Origin: JAKFWF01 sp031367505
GTDB lineage: Bacteria; Pseudomonadota; Alphaproteobacteria; Rhizobiales; Hyphomicrobiaceae
Assembly: GCA_031367505.1 (NCBI GenBank)
Contig: JANLPY010000303.1
Span: 18,944 to 82,943, forward strand
DNA length: 64,000 nt
Reading direction: 5' to 3'
Each line of letters opens with the position of its first letter. Position 1 is the first letter of the stretch. Below are positions 47,272-56,984 of this stretch, piece by piece. A program made the translations under genes and the position numbers. The notes under the pieces are model-generated. The model searched no databases, was not told the origin of the DNA, and saw only the letters and a program-made list of their open reading frames with translations.

Positions 47272-48024
47272 ATGACACGTAAAAGCCTGAACCGCACGCT
47301 CCGGCGCGTCTACTTCCTGTTGTTCTTCGTGTTGATCCTTTCGCTGTTTGCCAAGCTCGGTGACAACATTCCCGGCATGAAGAACTCGCCGTTCGAAGGC
47401 ATCTTGAAGGACGTCTACGAATACATGAAGGACATGGCGCTGGTGTTCGTCACGGTGATCGCGGCCTACCTCGCCAACGTATTCCAGAAGCGCAACAAAT
47501 TCGTTGGAAGCCTAGAGGAGGAATGGCGCGGCATCGTGCGCACCAAGTCGGCATTATTCGCGTACTGCGAGAAAACATTCCCGACCGCCGACGACTACAT
47601 CGCAGCATTCTGCCGGATCAGCGAGACACTCGACAACATGCGGATCGTCTACCGCAATGTCGGCGAGACCACCGCTCTCGTCGGGCTTTATCCGTACGCG
47701 CCGCTGCACGACATGCGCCGTGCATTGCAAACCCTCGATCCGACGAAGAACCAGAATTTACCTCCAGAAGCTCGCAAGCTCGCCCGCGACGCGATCCTGC
47801 AGAGTTTCTATGCGCTACGGGAAAACTTCCTGGAAGAACTCGATCTCGAAGCACCGTCGCATCCATTGCTGATTTCGAGCGGACGCCGTTTGAAGCAACC
47901 CGGCGCCACCTCGCGCGCCATCGCCAAGCAAGAGCGCCAGCGCAAACGTCAGGACAAGAGCGCAGCCGAACACTCCGAGATCGATGCGATGCTCAAGGAG
48001 CAAAGAGAGCGGGAAAAGGGATGA
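47272..48024 (+). CDS. Uncharacterised two-helix membrane protein
   Basis: Protein of 250 residues. Two hydrophobic helices near the N-terminus (RVYFLLFFVLILSLFAKLG and MALVFVTVIAAYLANVFQKR) then a helical cytoplasmic domain (SLEEEWRGIVRTKSALFAYC, and others) and a very charged C-terminal tail rich in Lys, Arg, Glu and Gln. Family not recognised; conserved hypothetical proteins of this build are known from Rhizobiales. ATG at 47272 is preferred over a longer frame. Independent of the preceding gene by 50 bp. Confidence 0.75.
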   Translation: MTRKSLNRTLRRVYFLLFFVLILSLFAKLGDNIPGMKNSPFEGILKDVYEYMKDMALVFVTVIAAYLANVFQKRNKFVGSLEEEWRGIVRTKSALFAYCEKTFPTADDYIAAFCRISETLDNMRIVYRNVGETTALVGLYPYAPLHDMRRALQTLDPTKNQNLPPEARKLARDAILQSFYALRENFLEELDLEAPSHPLLISSGRRLKQPGATSRAIAKQERQRKRQDKSAAEHSEIDAMLKEQREREKG

Positions 48025-48088
48025 GGGGTGGATTGGCAGATTAGCGTGTTGTTCTGTTAATGCCAACTAAGTGCTTTCGTCGCCAAAA

Positions 48089-48535
48089 TCAGCCCTTGAC
48101 CTCGTCCCAAGGCAACTTCTCGATGTTCTCGCCCCGCTTCAGTTCTTCGAGCCGCTCCCAAAGCTTTTCGGGCATAAATTGAGGATCGCTCTCCGCATTT
48201 GGTTCGCCAATCGGAAGCGAAAATAACTTCGCATACTCCTCTGGTTCCGTTGGTATCATCGTATCTATGCCATTCGATGGAAAATGATCCGACTCGTAGG
48301 GCCCCGTGACTGTCTCTGGAAGAAGACGAACATCGCGCCCACGATGTCGTAAGAGGAAGTTTATTACAGCATGAACCATCAGGTCTACTGCCGGGCGGTC
48401 AGCCTCCCGTTTTACGTTGTATCCAAAGTTACCGATCGAGTATTCAGGCAAAGGCGTATACGCGTTAACTCCCAATGAGCCGAGGCTAAGTGCTTCACCC
48501 GTATCGAGACAGACGAGATAGTACGTGTAACTCAT
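48089..48535 (-). CDS. Hypothetical protein, 148 residues
   Basis: Starts MSYTYYLVCLDTGEALSLGSLG, with an acidic C-terminal region ending EKLPWDEVKG. No membrane segments or signal peptide. The motif HAVINFLLRHRGRDVRLLPE suggests a small globular fold, and the start resembles proteins annotated as hypothetical or immunity-like, but no family is assigned. The longer open frame (to 48640) would overlap the convergent-looking priA 3' end and is not used. Convergent with the preceding gene. Confidence 0.6.
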   Translation of the reverse strand: MSYTYYLVCLDTGEALSLGSLGVNAYTPLPEYSIGNFGYNVKREADRPAVDLMVHAVINFLLRHRGRDVRLLPETVTGPYESDHFPSNGIDTMIPTEPEEYAKLFSLPIGEPNAESDPQFMPEKLWERLEELKRGENIEKLPWDEVKG

Positions 48536-48614
48536 TATCGCATCCTCACTGTGCCAGCGGACGATACGAAAAGCACCCCGGCAGATCGCTCTGCTTAACA
48601 CGGTCCTCCACGCA

Positions 48615-50846
48615 TCACATAAAACTATACGGGTCGACATCGACGCTGAGGCGCAGATCGCCTTTGATGGCGGGCATTTCGGCGAGCCAGACGCGCAGAT
48701 AACTTTGGATGTCGATCTCGCGCGGCGCTTTCAATAGCAACCGCCAGCGATAACGGCCGCGCACCACGAAGATTGGCGCTTCGGCTGGCCCCAGCAGTTC
48801 GATGCGATCGGCCTGCGGCGCGCGACGCGCGATCTCACGAGCATAGCGCTCGGCGACCTCCTTCTCGCGCGCGGTGACGATCAGCGCTGCCAACCTACCA
48901 TACGGCGGCAGCATGCCAATTTGCCGTTGCCGGATTTCACGTTCCAAAAACGTGTCGCGATCGCCGGAGATGATCGCTTCCATCACCGGGTGTTCCGGCA
49001 TGTGCGTCTGCACGAAACCGCGGCCCTTGGCCAACGCTCGCCCGGCGCGCCCCGTCACCTGGTGCATCATCTGGAAGGAGCGCTCCGCGGCGCGCGGATC
49101 GGCTTGGCCCAGTCCCAAATCACCATCAACGATGCCGACCAAGTTCAGGTCTGGGAAGTTGTGACCTTTGGCGACAATCTGGGTGCCGATAATGATGTCG
49201 ATTTCGCCGCGCTCGATCTGGTGGATCACCTCGCGCATTTCCACGAGGCTTGGGATCAAGTCGCTCGACAGCAGCGCCAATCGCGCATCGGGGAAACGTT
49301 CGGCGACTTCCTCGGCGATGCGCTCGACGCCGGGTCCGCAGGCGACAAGGCTATCGGGCTCGGCGCACTCCGGGCACTTCTCCGGCAGCGGCAACGAAAA
49401 CCCGCAATGATGGCAATTGAGCCGCTTCTTGAACCGATGCTCGACCAGCCAGGCAGTGCACTGCGGACACTCGAAGCGATGGCCGCACTTACGGCACAGC
49501 GTTAGCGGCGCGTAACCTCGCCGGTTGAGAAACAGCAACGATTGCTGGCCCCGCGCCCGCGTCTCGATCATCGCATCGACCAGCGGCGGTGATAGCCAGC
49601 GGCCTTTGTCCGGTTGATGCCGGCGCAGATCGATGGCGCTGACCTCGGGCATCTCGACGCCGGAATAGCGGCCCGGCAGCACCACGTGACGATAACGCCC
49701 GGTTTGTGCGTTGACGTGGCTTTCGATCGAGGGCGTCGCACTCGCCAGGATCACCGGGATCTTGCCGAGGTTGCCGCGCACCACCGCCATGTCGCGCGCT
49801 TGATAGTGCACCCGATCATCCTGCTTGAAGCCGGCATCGTGCTCTTCGTCGACGATGATGAGGCCGAGATCTTCGTAGGGCAAAAACAACGCCGAGCGGG
49901 CGCCGACGACGACGCGCGCGCCACCGGTCGCTGCCGCCCGCCAGATCCGTCCGCGTTCTGGCGACGACAGCGCCGAATGCCACTCGACCGGCTGACAACC
50001 GAACCGGCTCTCGAACCGGTTCATGAACTGACTGGTCAGCGCGATTTCCGGCAGCATGATGACGACTTGCCGGCCCTGTTCGAGCGTGCGCGCGACCGCC
50101 TCGAAGTAGACTTCGGTCTTGCCGGAGCCGGTCACGCCGTCGAGCAGGGATACCGAGAAGTTTTGGCCATCGACCGTCGAGCGCAGCGTTTCGACGGCGA
50201 TCGCCTGGTGCTCACCGAAGTCAGCGATTTTGTGCGCGGCATTTGGCCGTCGATAGGTGCGCTCCGGGATCTGCACCTCGACCAGCAAGCCGGCTTGCAC
50301 CAGCCCGTCAACCACGCCGGTCGAAACGTTGGCCTCCAGTGCCAGGGCGGATTTGGCCCGGATCAGGCCATCGTTTGCGACCTCCATCGCCTTCAATCGA
50401 GCCGGTGTCATTCGGGGTGGCGTCGTTGCGCCCTCGGCTAGCCGTACACCCGATCGCGGCTTTTGCGGCTCGAACGCCGATTGCGCGCCCATCATCATGC
50501 GAAGAACCATACCCAGCGGGGCGAGGGTATATTTCGAGATCCACTCCGCAAACCGCATCGACAGAATAGGCAACGGCGGCACGTCGATCAGACCTGTCAC
50601 AGTCTTCATTTTTTTGGGATTGAACGGCTTATCGTTGGCACCCAGCGCGTGATCCCAAACCACACCGATCCGGGTCTGCGGGCCAAACGGCACCATGATG
50701 AAGCTGCCGGCTTCCAACTCTGTGCCGGCCGGCACCAGGTAATCGTAGGTCTGGTCGAGCGCCACCGGCAGCAGCACCGGCACGGTTGCCGGCTGGACCT
50801 GCGTGAGCTCTTCGGTTTCAAACAGACTGTTCAAAGGGCGGACCAC
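48615..50846 (-). CDS. priA: Primosomal protein N' (replication restart helicase PriA)
   Basis: Superfamily 2 helicase of 743 residues for replication restart. Walker A GVTGSGKTEVY, DEAH-type VDEEHDAGFKQ, and the eight-Cys zinc region from CRKCGHRFECPQC to CHHCGFSLPLPEKCPEC are all intact; the Cys spacing matches the family. N-terminal 3'-DNA-binding domain DQTYDYLVPAG is present. Divergent from the transaldolase gene with an 89-bp gap. The first 15 residues may be dispensable if a later start is used. Confidence 0.95.
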   Translation of the reverse strand: MVRPLNSLFETEELTQVQPATVPVLLPVALDQTYDYLVPAGTELEAGSFIMVPFGPQTRIGVVWDHALGANDKPFNPKKMKTVTGLIDVPPLPILSMRFAEWISKYTLAPLGMVLRMMMGAQSAFEPQKPRSGVRLAEGATTPPRMTPARLKAMEVANDGLIRAKSALALEANVSTGVVDGLVQAGLLVEVQIPERTYRRPNAAHKIADFGEHQAIAVETLRSTVDGQNFSVSLLDGVTGSGKTEVYFEAVARTLEQGRQVVIMLPEIALTSQFMNRFESRFGCQPVEWHSALSSPERGRIWRAAATGGARVVVGARSALFLPYEDLGLIIVDEEHDAGFKQDDRVHYQARDMAVVRGNLGKIPVILASATPSIESHVNAQTGRYRHVVLPGRYSGVEMPEVSAIDLRRHQPDKGRWLSPPLVDAMIETRARGQQSLLFLNRRGYAPLTLCRKCGHRFECPQCTAWLVEHRFKKRLNCHHCGFSLPLPEKCPECAEPDSLVACGPGVERIAEEVAERFPDARLALLSSDLIPSLVEMREVIHQIERGEIDIIIGTQIVAKGHNFPDLNLVGIVDGDLGLGQADPRAAERSFQMMHQVTGRAGRALAKGRGFVQTHMPEHPVMEAIISGDRDTFLEREIRQRQIGMLPPYGRLAALIVTAREKEVAERYAREIARRAPQADRIELLGPAEAPIFVVRGRYRWRLLLKAPREIDIQSYLRVWLAEMPAIKGDLRLSVDVDPYSFM

Positions 50847-50935
50847 CGGACTACAAGGGACGAATCAACAAGCAAATAGCCTAGGACGAGAGATAAGACG
50901 GTCCCAAGGCAAGGCTCAGGCCGGGAGAAAAGATC

Positions 50936-51589
50936 ATGAAGTTCTTCGTCGATACCGCAGATGTGGCTGAGATTGCCGATCTCGCGAGTTTAGGTTTGCT
51001 CGATGGCGTGACCACAAATCCATCGCTCGTTGCCAAGTCGGGCCGGGACTTCAAAACCATTATAAAGGAAATTTGCGCGATTGTGCCGGGTCCGGTGAGC
51101 GCTGAAGTCGCAGCCCTGGATTACGAGGGTATGCTGGCCGAAGGTCGCACACTCGCCAAAATCGCAAAAAATGTGACTGTGAAATTACCGCTGACCTGGG
51201 ACGGCTTAAGGGCGTGTAAAACGCTGACCGGCGAAGGCACCATGGTCAACGTCACGCTTTGCTTCTCGGCCAACCAGGCGTTGCTCGCGGCGAAGGCGGG
51301 CGCAACGTTCATCTCGCCGTTCGTCGGACGCCTCGACGATCAGGGCATCGACGGGATGGAGTTGATCTCCGAGATCCGCACGATCTACGACAACTACGCC
51401 GATCTTTCGACCGATATCCTGGCTGCATCGATCCGCACTGTGAACCACGTCAAACAAGCCGCATTAATCGGTGCCGACGTCATCACAGCGCCGCCCGCAA
51501 TATTGAAGGCACTGGTGAAACATCCCTTGACCGACAAGGGTATCGAGCAATTCTTGGCGGATTGGAAGAAGACCGGCCAGAAGATTTGA
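50936..51589 (+). CDS. Transaldolase, fructose-6-phosphate aldolase (TalC/FSA) subfamily
   Basis: Small type 3B transaldolase of 217 residues starting MKFFVDTADVAEIADLASLG. Catalytic Lys in VTVKLPLTWDG (the Schiff-base Lys of VKxP-type), TTNPSLVAKSGRD and SPFVGRLDDQG are typical of the family. Non-oxidative pentose phosphate route or fructose-6-phosphate aldol chemistry. A ribosome site GGGAG lies about 12 bases upstream. No neighbour on the same strand within 245 bp; the gap downstream holds a riboswitch. Confidence 0.93.
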   Translation: MKFFVDTADVAEIADLASLGLLDGVTTNPSLVAKSGRDFKTIIKEICAIVPGPVSAEVAALDYEGMLAEGRTLAKIAKNVTVKLPLTWDGLRACKTLTGEGTMVNVTLCFSANQALLAAKAGATFISPFVGRLDDQGIDGMELISEIRTIYDNYADLSTDILAASIRTVNHVKQAALIGADVITAPPAILKALVKHPLTDKGIEQFLADWKKTGQKI

Positions 51590-51663
51590 GGGGATTGGCG
51601 GCGACGTGATTTGGCAGCGCCAGTGCTTGACCGTCGCCCGTCACCCGTTTACGAGACAATCTT

Positions 51664-51721
51664 ACGTCGTGGTGATTTGGCCGGCCGGCTTGCAGCCACG
51701 TAAAACAACTCGCTAAAGGGC
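51664..51721 (+). ncRNA. SAM-II riboswitch upstream of metZ
   Basis: Stem P1 CGTGG (51668-51672) pairs with CCACG (51696-51700); the loop holds TGATTTGGCCGGCCGGCTTGCAG, and a downstream strand ending CGCTAAAG (51711-51718) supplies the P2 pseudoknot region that binds S-adenosylmethionine in this class. The match to the metA/metZ-type SAM-II consensus of Alphaproteobacteria is strong. High SAM should lower metZ expression. The riboswitch lies 115 bp before the metZ ATG. Confidence 0.9.
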
Positions 51722-51772
51722 CGCACGCGGACTTGAGGGGCCAGTCGCCCCGATCCTCCAAACGCGGTTTGG

Positions 51773-51808
51773 CCGGCTTCAACAGCCGGTTACCTTCGCA
51801 ACGAAGGT
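51773..51808 (+). other. Two stem-loops between the SAM-II riboswitch and metZ
   Basis: CCGGCT-TCAAC-AGCCGG (51773-51789) and ACCTTCG-CAA-CGAAGGT (51792-51808) are two perfect hairpins just before the metZ start at 51837. No T-run follows, so they are not intrinsic terminators. They may help regulate translation or be processing sites, which is inference. Confidence 0.5.
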
Positions 51809-51836
51809 CGCGGTCTATTTGGGGTCCACGTACGTC

Positions 51837-53057
51837 ATGACAAAAAGCAACAAGACGACCGGCAGCAACGCGTTCGACAGCTGGGCGCCGGAAACGCAAC
51901 TCGTGCACGGCGGCACACTGCGCTCGCAGTTCGGCGAAACCTCTGAGGCGCTGTTCCTGACCCAGGGCTTCGTCTACGCCAGCGCCGAGCAGGCGGAGGC
52001 CCGCTTCAAGAACGAAGATCCGGGCTACCAGTACAGTCGTTTCGGAAATCCCACCGTCTCGATGTTCGAGGAGCGCATGCGCCTACTCGAAGGCGCCGAG
52101 GAGGCTCGCGCCACGGCGACAGGCATGGCCGCGGTAACCGCTGCCCTGATGGGCTATCTGAAGACTGGCGACCACATCATAGCTGCTCGCGCCATGTTCG
52201 GCTCGTGCCGTTATATCGTGGAAGACCTTTGCCCACGTTTCGGCATCCAATTTACGCTCGTCGACGGGCGTCATCTCGACAATTGGCGCGCGGCGGTTCG
52301 CCCCAATACGCGCGCGCTATTCTTCGAAACACCAGCCAATCCGACCCTCGAACTCGTTGACATTGAGGGCGTGGCGAAGATCGCGCACGACCACGGCGCA
52401 CTGGTATTCGTTGACAATGTGTTTGCGACCCCGATGCTGCAAAAACCGCTGAAGCTCGGCGCCGACGTCGTGATCTATTCGGCCACCAAGCACATCGATG
52501 GGCAAGGCCGCTGTCTTGGCGGCGTGGTGCTGGCCAGTTCCGATTTCGTGAAGAAATACCTGCACGATTTCATCCGCCAAACCGGACCTTCGATCAGTCC
52601 GTTCAACGCGTGGGTGATGCTGAAAGGGCTGGAAACACTGCCGATCCGGGTACGCGCGCAGTGTGCGTCGGCCGCCATCATCGCCGACCACTTGGCGGAA
52701 AAACATAACTATATCTCGCGCGTTCTTTATCCAGGCCGGGCAGATCACCCGCAAGCTGAAATCGCGCGCAAACAAATGAGCGGCGGCGGCCAGATCGTGA
52801 CGTTCGAAGTACGCGGCGATAAGGCCGCAACGTTCCGTTTTCTCAACGCGCTGCGGATCGTGAAAATCTCGAACAACCTGGGCGATACCAAGAGCCTGAT
52901 CACCCACCCGACAACCACGACGCACCAGCGATTGAAGCCGGAAGCACGCGCTGAACTTGGCATCACCGACGGCATCGTCCGTTTGTCGATCGGCCTCGAA
53001 GCGGTTGAGGATCTGCGCGCCGATCTCGATTTCGCGTTGGCGGCTTCAGTTGGCTAA
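51837..53057 (+). CDS. metZ: O-succinylhomoserine sulfhydrylase
   Basis: PLP enzyme of 406 residues of the Cys/Met metabolism family; it makes homocysteine from O-succinylhomoserine and sulfide. The PLP Lys is in VIYSATKHIDGQGR, with GYQYSRFGNPT near the N-terminus. ATG 51837 begins MTKSNKTTGSN; a start 18 bases earlier is possible. The upstream SAM-II riboswitch strongly supports a methionine role and the metZ rather than metB/metC identity. Convergent with the CDP-alcohol gene, 2 bp between stops. Confidence 0.94.
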   Translation: MTKSNKTTGSNAFDSWAPETQLVHGGTLRSQFGETSEALFLTQGFVYASAEQAEARFKNEDPGYQYSRFGNPTVSMFEERMRLLEGAEEARATATGMAAVTAALMGYLKTGDHIIAARAMFGSCRYIVEDLCPRFGIQFTLVDGRHLDNWRAAVRPNTRALFFETPANPTLELVDIEGVAKIAHDHGALVFVDNVFATPMLQKPLKLGADVVIYSATKHIDGQGRCLGGVVLASSDFVKKYLHDFIRQTGPSISPFNAWVMLKGLETLPIRVRAQCASAAIIADHLAEKHNYISRVLYPGRADHPQAEIARKQMSGGGQIVTFEVRGDKAATFRFLNALRIVKISNNLGDTKSLITHPTTTTHQRLKPEARAELGITDGIVRLSIGLEAVEDLRADLDFALAASVG

Positions 53058-53059
53058 CC

Positions 53060-53665
53060 TCAACTCAGGAGCCGCCAGCCAAGCACAATGCGAGCGGCTC
53101 CCGAGACGATGCAGAGCATGGCAAAGATCAGCGCCAATACTGCGAACCAGTTTGGTAGCAGGCACATGAGACTGAAGAAGGCGATCGTCTCAACGCCTTC
53201 GGCCAAACCTCCCAAATAGTAGAGTGACTTCTGCCCCTGGGCCTCGGTTTCCAGATGCAGCCGCTCGGCCATCAGCGCAAATCCCAAAAATGCAGTACCA
53301 TTCAAAAGGAAGCCCGCCAGGAGCACCGCTGCGGCGAGCGCGTTCTGGCTTGGATTGAAAATGCCGAACGCCAGCGGGATCGACGCGTAAACTGCAAAAT
53401 CCAGAACAATGTCAAGATAGGCGCCGCGATTGGTCGGCTTGGTTTGTCGCGCCACCGCGCCGTCCAGTCCATCGAGAAGTCGTCCGGCCAGGAACAAGGC
53501 CAGGCCGATCAGTGGCGCGCTCGCAGCGATCGCGACGGCCGCGAGCAAGCCGACGAGTGCCCCAGCGATCGTGATGTGATCCGCGCCAATCCCAGCCTGT
53601 GCCAAATCGCGGGCCACTCGGTTGAGCGACGGATCGATATATCGGCGGACGCTGGCATCGAACAT
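53060..53665 (-). CDS. CDP-alcohol phosphatidyltransferase family protein
   Basis: Integral membrane enzyme of 201 residues with the CDP-OH-P motif in LLDGLDGAVARQTKPTNRGA and YLDIVLD (D-x2-DG-x2-AR-x7-G-x3-D-x3-D type). Six hydrophobic segments fit. The family makes phospholipids such as phosphatidylglycerol-phosphate, phosphatidylcholine or phosphatidylinositol, but the small size and unknown context leave the exact product open. Start at 53665 (MFDASVRRYIDPSL) is preferred; one 24 bases earlier is possible. Confidence 0.9.
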   Translation of the reverse strand: MFDASVRRYIDPSLNRVARDLAQAGIGADHITIAGALVGLLAAVAIAASAPLIGLALFLAGRLLDGLDGAVARQTKPTNRGAYLDIVLDFAVYASIPLAFGIFNPSQNALAAAVLLAGFLLNGTAFLGFALMAERLHLETEAQGQKSLYYLGGLAEGVETIAFFSLMCLLPNWFAVLALIFAMLCIVSGAARIVLGWRLLS

Positions 53666-53889
53666 GTGGATACTCGGAAAACAGGCCACGGTAGCCCCAA
53701 CGATAGCTAATCCGCAGGCGCGCGCGACCCCAAAATTAGCCAGTTTCGGCTCGGCAAAAGTTGCATCGCCCTCGCAGATCGACTAAATCGCTCCTGCGTA
53801 CGTCGCCCTCGTCTTGCGAGCGCCCCTTCACGCCTTCACCGATCAGCGCTATTGAGTGCAGCGATCGCACTGCAAATGGAATTTCACCC

Positions 53890-55130
<1,241 letters not shown>

Positions 55131-55131
<1 letters not shown>

Positions 55132-55574
55132 TGTTTTGGTCCACGCTCGGCCGTATGATCATCGTGCCGGTGGCATTCGTGTTCGCGGCTCTGGTCGCGA
55201 TCTTCGTGCTGATAACGCTTGGCTATGAGCGGGTCGTCAGAGCCACGACGGGCAACACCGGTTTTGAAGGCTTCGAAGCACTGTTCGATTTGTTCAGTCA
55301 CGGCATCGTACTTGCGTCCGGCTTAACGATCCTCCCGGCGCTCGCATTGGTGATCATTGGCGAGGTGGCGCGCGTTCGATCAGGCCTCTATTACGTGCTT
55401 GGAGGCGGCGCGGCCTTGGTGGCGATGCCTTTGCTGGCCCGTTTCGGTCAACAAACCACAACCGCCGCAACTGACGCGGTGATCGTCTGGCAAGTGTTTG
55501 CGACCGCAGGTTTTGCCGGCGGTTTCATCTATTGGCTGTTGGCTGTTGGCTGGACGCCGCGCCTGACCGCTTGA
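55131..55574 (+). CDS. Small integral membrane protein (four helices)
   Basis: Protein of 147 residues, mostly hydrophobic, with about four membrane helices: IIVPVAFVFAALVAIFVLI, GIVLASGLTILPALALVIIG, LYYVLGGGAALVAMPLLA, and VFATAGFAGGFIYWLLAVG. Overlaps the rlmN stop as TGATG, so it is likely co-translated. A family is not recognised; it is similar in design to the next gene, with which it may be paralogous. Confidence 0.8.
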
Positions 55575-55687
55575 AAATGCCTGCTGATCGAGCGAGGCCT
55601 TGCAAATTGGTCATAAAATGAGCCACTTAAACGTGGGGAATGCCAAACTGAGGTCTAACTGGACGCTCAAGGCGATGGGGAACAGGC

Positions 55688-56215
55688 ATGTTTTCGACAA
55701 TCTTCCGCGTATTATTCGGTTTCATCATGGCGTGTCTTGCGGCGGGTCTGACGACCGTCCTCTTTGCCGTTGGCATTTCGGACGTGACCAGCGGCGATCC
55801 AGATCGCATGTCCCGCATCCTTGAGCTGGTTGCGCTTACAGCAACACACTCAGCGGTTTTTGCAGCCCCGTTCGCATTGCTTTCGGCGGCGGTATCCGAA
55901 TGGCAGGGGGTGCGCAGCTGGTTCTATCACGCGATCGCCGGGCTCGGCATTGCAACCGCTGGCTTTTCTGCGCAGTACTTTAGCGAAGTGCCCGGCACTG
56001 CCTCGGTCGCAAGCCAATACCCACTCATGGCCTATGCTGCGACCGGCATCGTCGCTGGTTTAGCGTACTGGATATTTGCTGGCCGCCGTGCGGGCTCGCC
56101 CCATGACGATATCTACGAACCGGTGCCGGTATCGGGCTCCGTTCCCAACACACGTCCCCGGCCTGCAACCGCTACATCCGACGCAAAAAAAACGAGCGAC
56201 AAACCGGCAAGCTAG
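55688..56215 (+). CDS. Membrane protein with four helices and disordered C-tail
   Basis: Protein of 175 residues: four hydrophobic segments (IFRVLFGFIMACLAAGLTTVL; AVFAAPFALLSAAVS; SWFYHAIAGLGIATAGF; PLMAYAATGIVAGLAYWIFAG) then a polar Pro/Thr/Ser/Ala-rich tail. The layout, with an acidic loop after helix 1 and a terminal IYWLLAVG/AYWIFAG-like helix, parallels the upstream membrane protein, suggesting an old duplication. Function unknown. 113 bp after its neighbour and likely on the same transcript. Confidence 0.75.
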   Translation: MFSTIFRVLFGFIMACLAAGLTTVLFAVGISDVTSGDPDRMSRILELVALTATHSAVFAAPFALLSAAVSEWQGVRSWFYHAIAGLGIATAGFSAQYFSEVPGTASVASQYPLMAYAATGIVAGLAYWIFAGRRAGSPHDDIYEPVPVSGSVPNTRPRPATATSDAKKTSDKPAS

Positions 56216-56248
56216 ATGTTCTTTAAAGAATTTCATCAATGATGTTTG

Positions 56249-56259
56249 CTGCAGTGCAG
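56249..56259 (+). promoter_or_regulatory. PhaR-type operator CTGC-N3-GCAG
   Basis: CTGCAGTGCAG inside the longer palindrome TGCTGCAGTGCAGCA is the consensus CTGC-N3-GCAG bound by the PHA-granule-sensing repressor PhaR in Paracoccus and other alphaproteobacteria. It lies 40 bp before the downstream start, a place where repression of transcription is expected. The match is exact by eye. Confidence 0.6.
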
Positions 56260-56298
56260 CATTTGTGATATGAACAATCATCAATTTCAGGATAGCGA

Positions 56299-56886
56299 GT
56301 GTTTATGATGTTGAATTTCGATCAACAGTTCCAGTTTGCATCCGCCCTCACCGGTCAAATGGTGGAAGCTACTTCAGGCATATTGACCGCTTCATCAGCC
56401 ATGCTCGGCAGCAAACAACCGCAACAAGCTGGTCGCTCCTGGTATCGTCCGGCTGTGTCCAATCCTTTTGACTGGACCACGTGGCAGATGCCGGCTTCCA
56501 CCCAGCAACCTTGGTCGCCTTGCACCATGTCGTATGGATCGCCGATGTTCGGACCTATTCCGTTTAGTCAGCAACCGTGGTCGGCTTTGGCGTCGTTCGC
56601 CAGTAACATGGCCGCACTGCAGTCGTACCAGAGCGCTTGGACGCCTATGAAATCATCGGCATCGACTGGTCAGTCCGATCTGATCAGTCAGACATGGCAG
56701 GCGATGATGTGGCCATTGGCGCAGTTCACTGCCCTGGCAACGGCCACAACGGAGCCTAATCCCTACTCGAGTTATCGCTCGGACAGTGGTCATGCCACGG
56801 CGCAAATTGCACCACCGGCGCCAGTGCTACCGGCGGTCGCCACCGTTCTCGTTACGCCAAGTGCCGACTTGTCGACAGTCCACTAG
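56299..56886 (+). CDS. Probable polyhydroxyalkanoate granule-associated protein (phasin-like)
   Basis: Protein of 195 residues, rich in Trp, Pro, Ser, Gln and Ala, with no signal peptide. It begins MFMMLNFDQQFQFASALTGQ and continues with an amphipathic helix (VEATSGILTASSAMLG), followed by several WxxP/PWS segments. Not a recognised domain. The PhaR-type operator immediately upstream and the phasin-like start are the reasons for the granule-protein proposal, which is inference. GTG 56299 or ATG 56305/56308 could start it. It ends 40 bp before a strong bidirectional terminator. Confidence 0.6.
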   Translation: MFMMLNFDQQFQFASALTGQMVEATSGILTASSAMLGSKQPQQAGRSWYRPAVSNPFDWTTWQMPASTQQPWSPCTMSYGSPMFGPIPFSQQPWSALASFASNMAALQSYQSAWTPMKSSASTGQSDLISQTWQAMMWPLAQFTALATATTEPNPYSSYRSDSGHATAQIAPPAPVLPAVATVLVTPSADLSTVH

Positions 56887-56926
56887 GGCTGACGCCCGGG
56901 TCAACCGCCGCGTCAATCAAGGTACA

Positions 56927-56965
56927 AAAGAGGCTGCCTCACCACATTGGTGAGGCAGCCTCTTT
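56927..56965. terminator. Bidirectional intrinsic terminator
   Basis: A 17-18-bp perfect stem AAAGAGGCTGCCTCACC / GGTGAGGCAGCCTCTTT with a short loop (about 5 bases) and A-rich and T-rich flanks on both strands. It lies between the convergent 56299 gene and the 56985 gene, so it should end transcripts from both sides. The most convincing intrinsic terminator in the window. Confidence 0.9.
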
Positions 56966-56984
56966 CTTATTGCTGACGTGAAGC

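Noticed and set aside
47200..48540. Toxin-antitoxin or defence operon
   Set aside because: No nuclease, ATPase, toxin or antitoxin signature is visible and the genes are on different strands.
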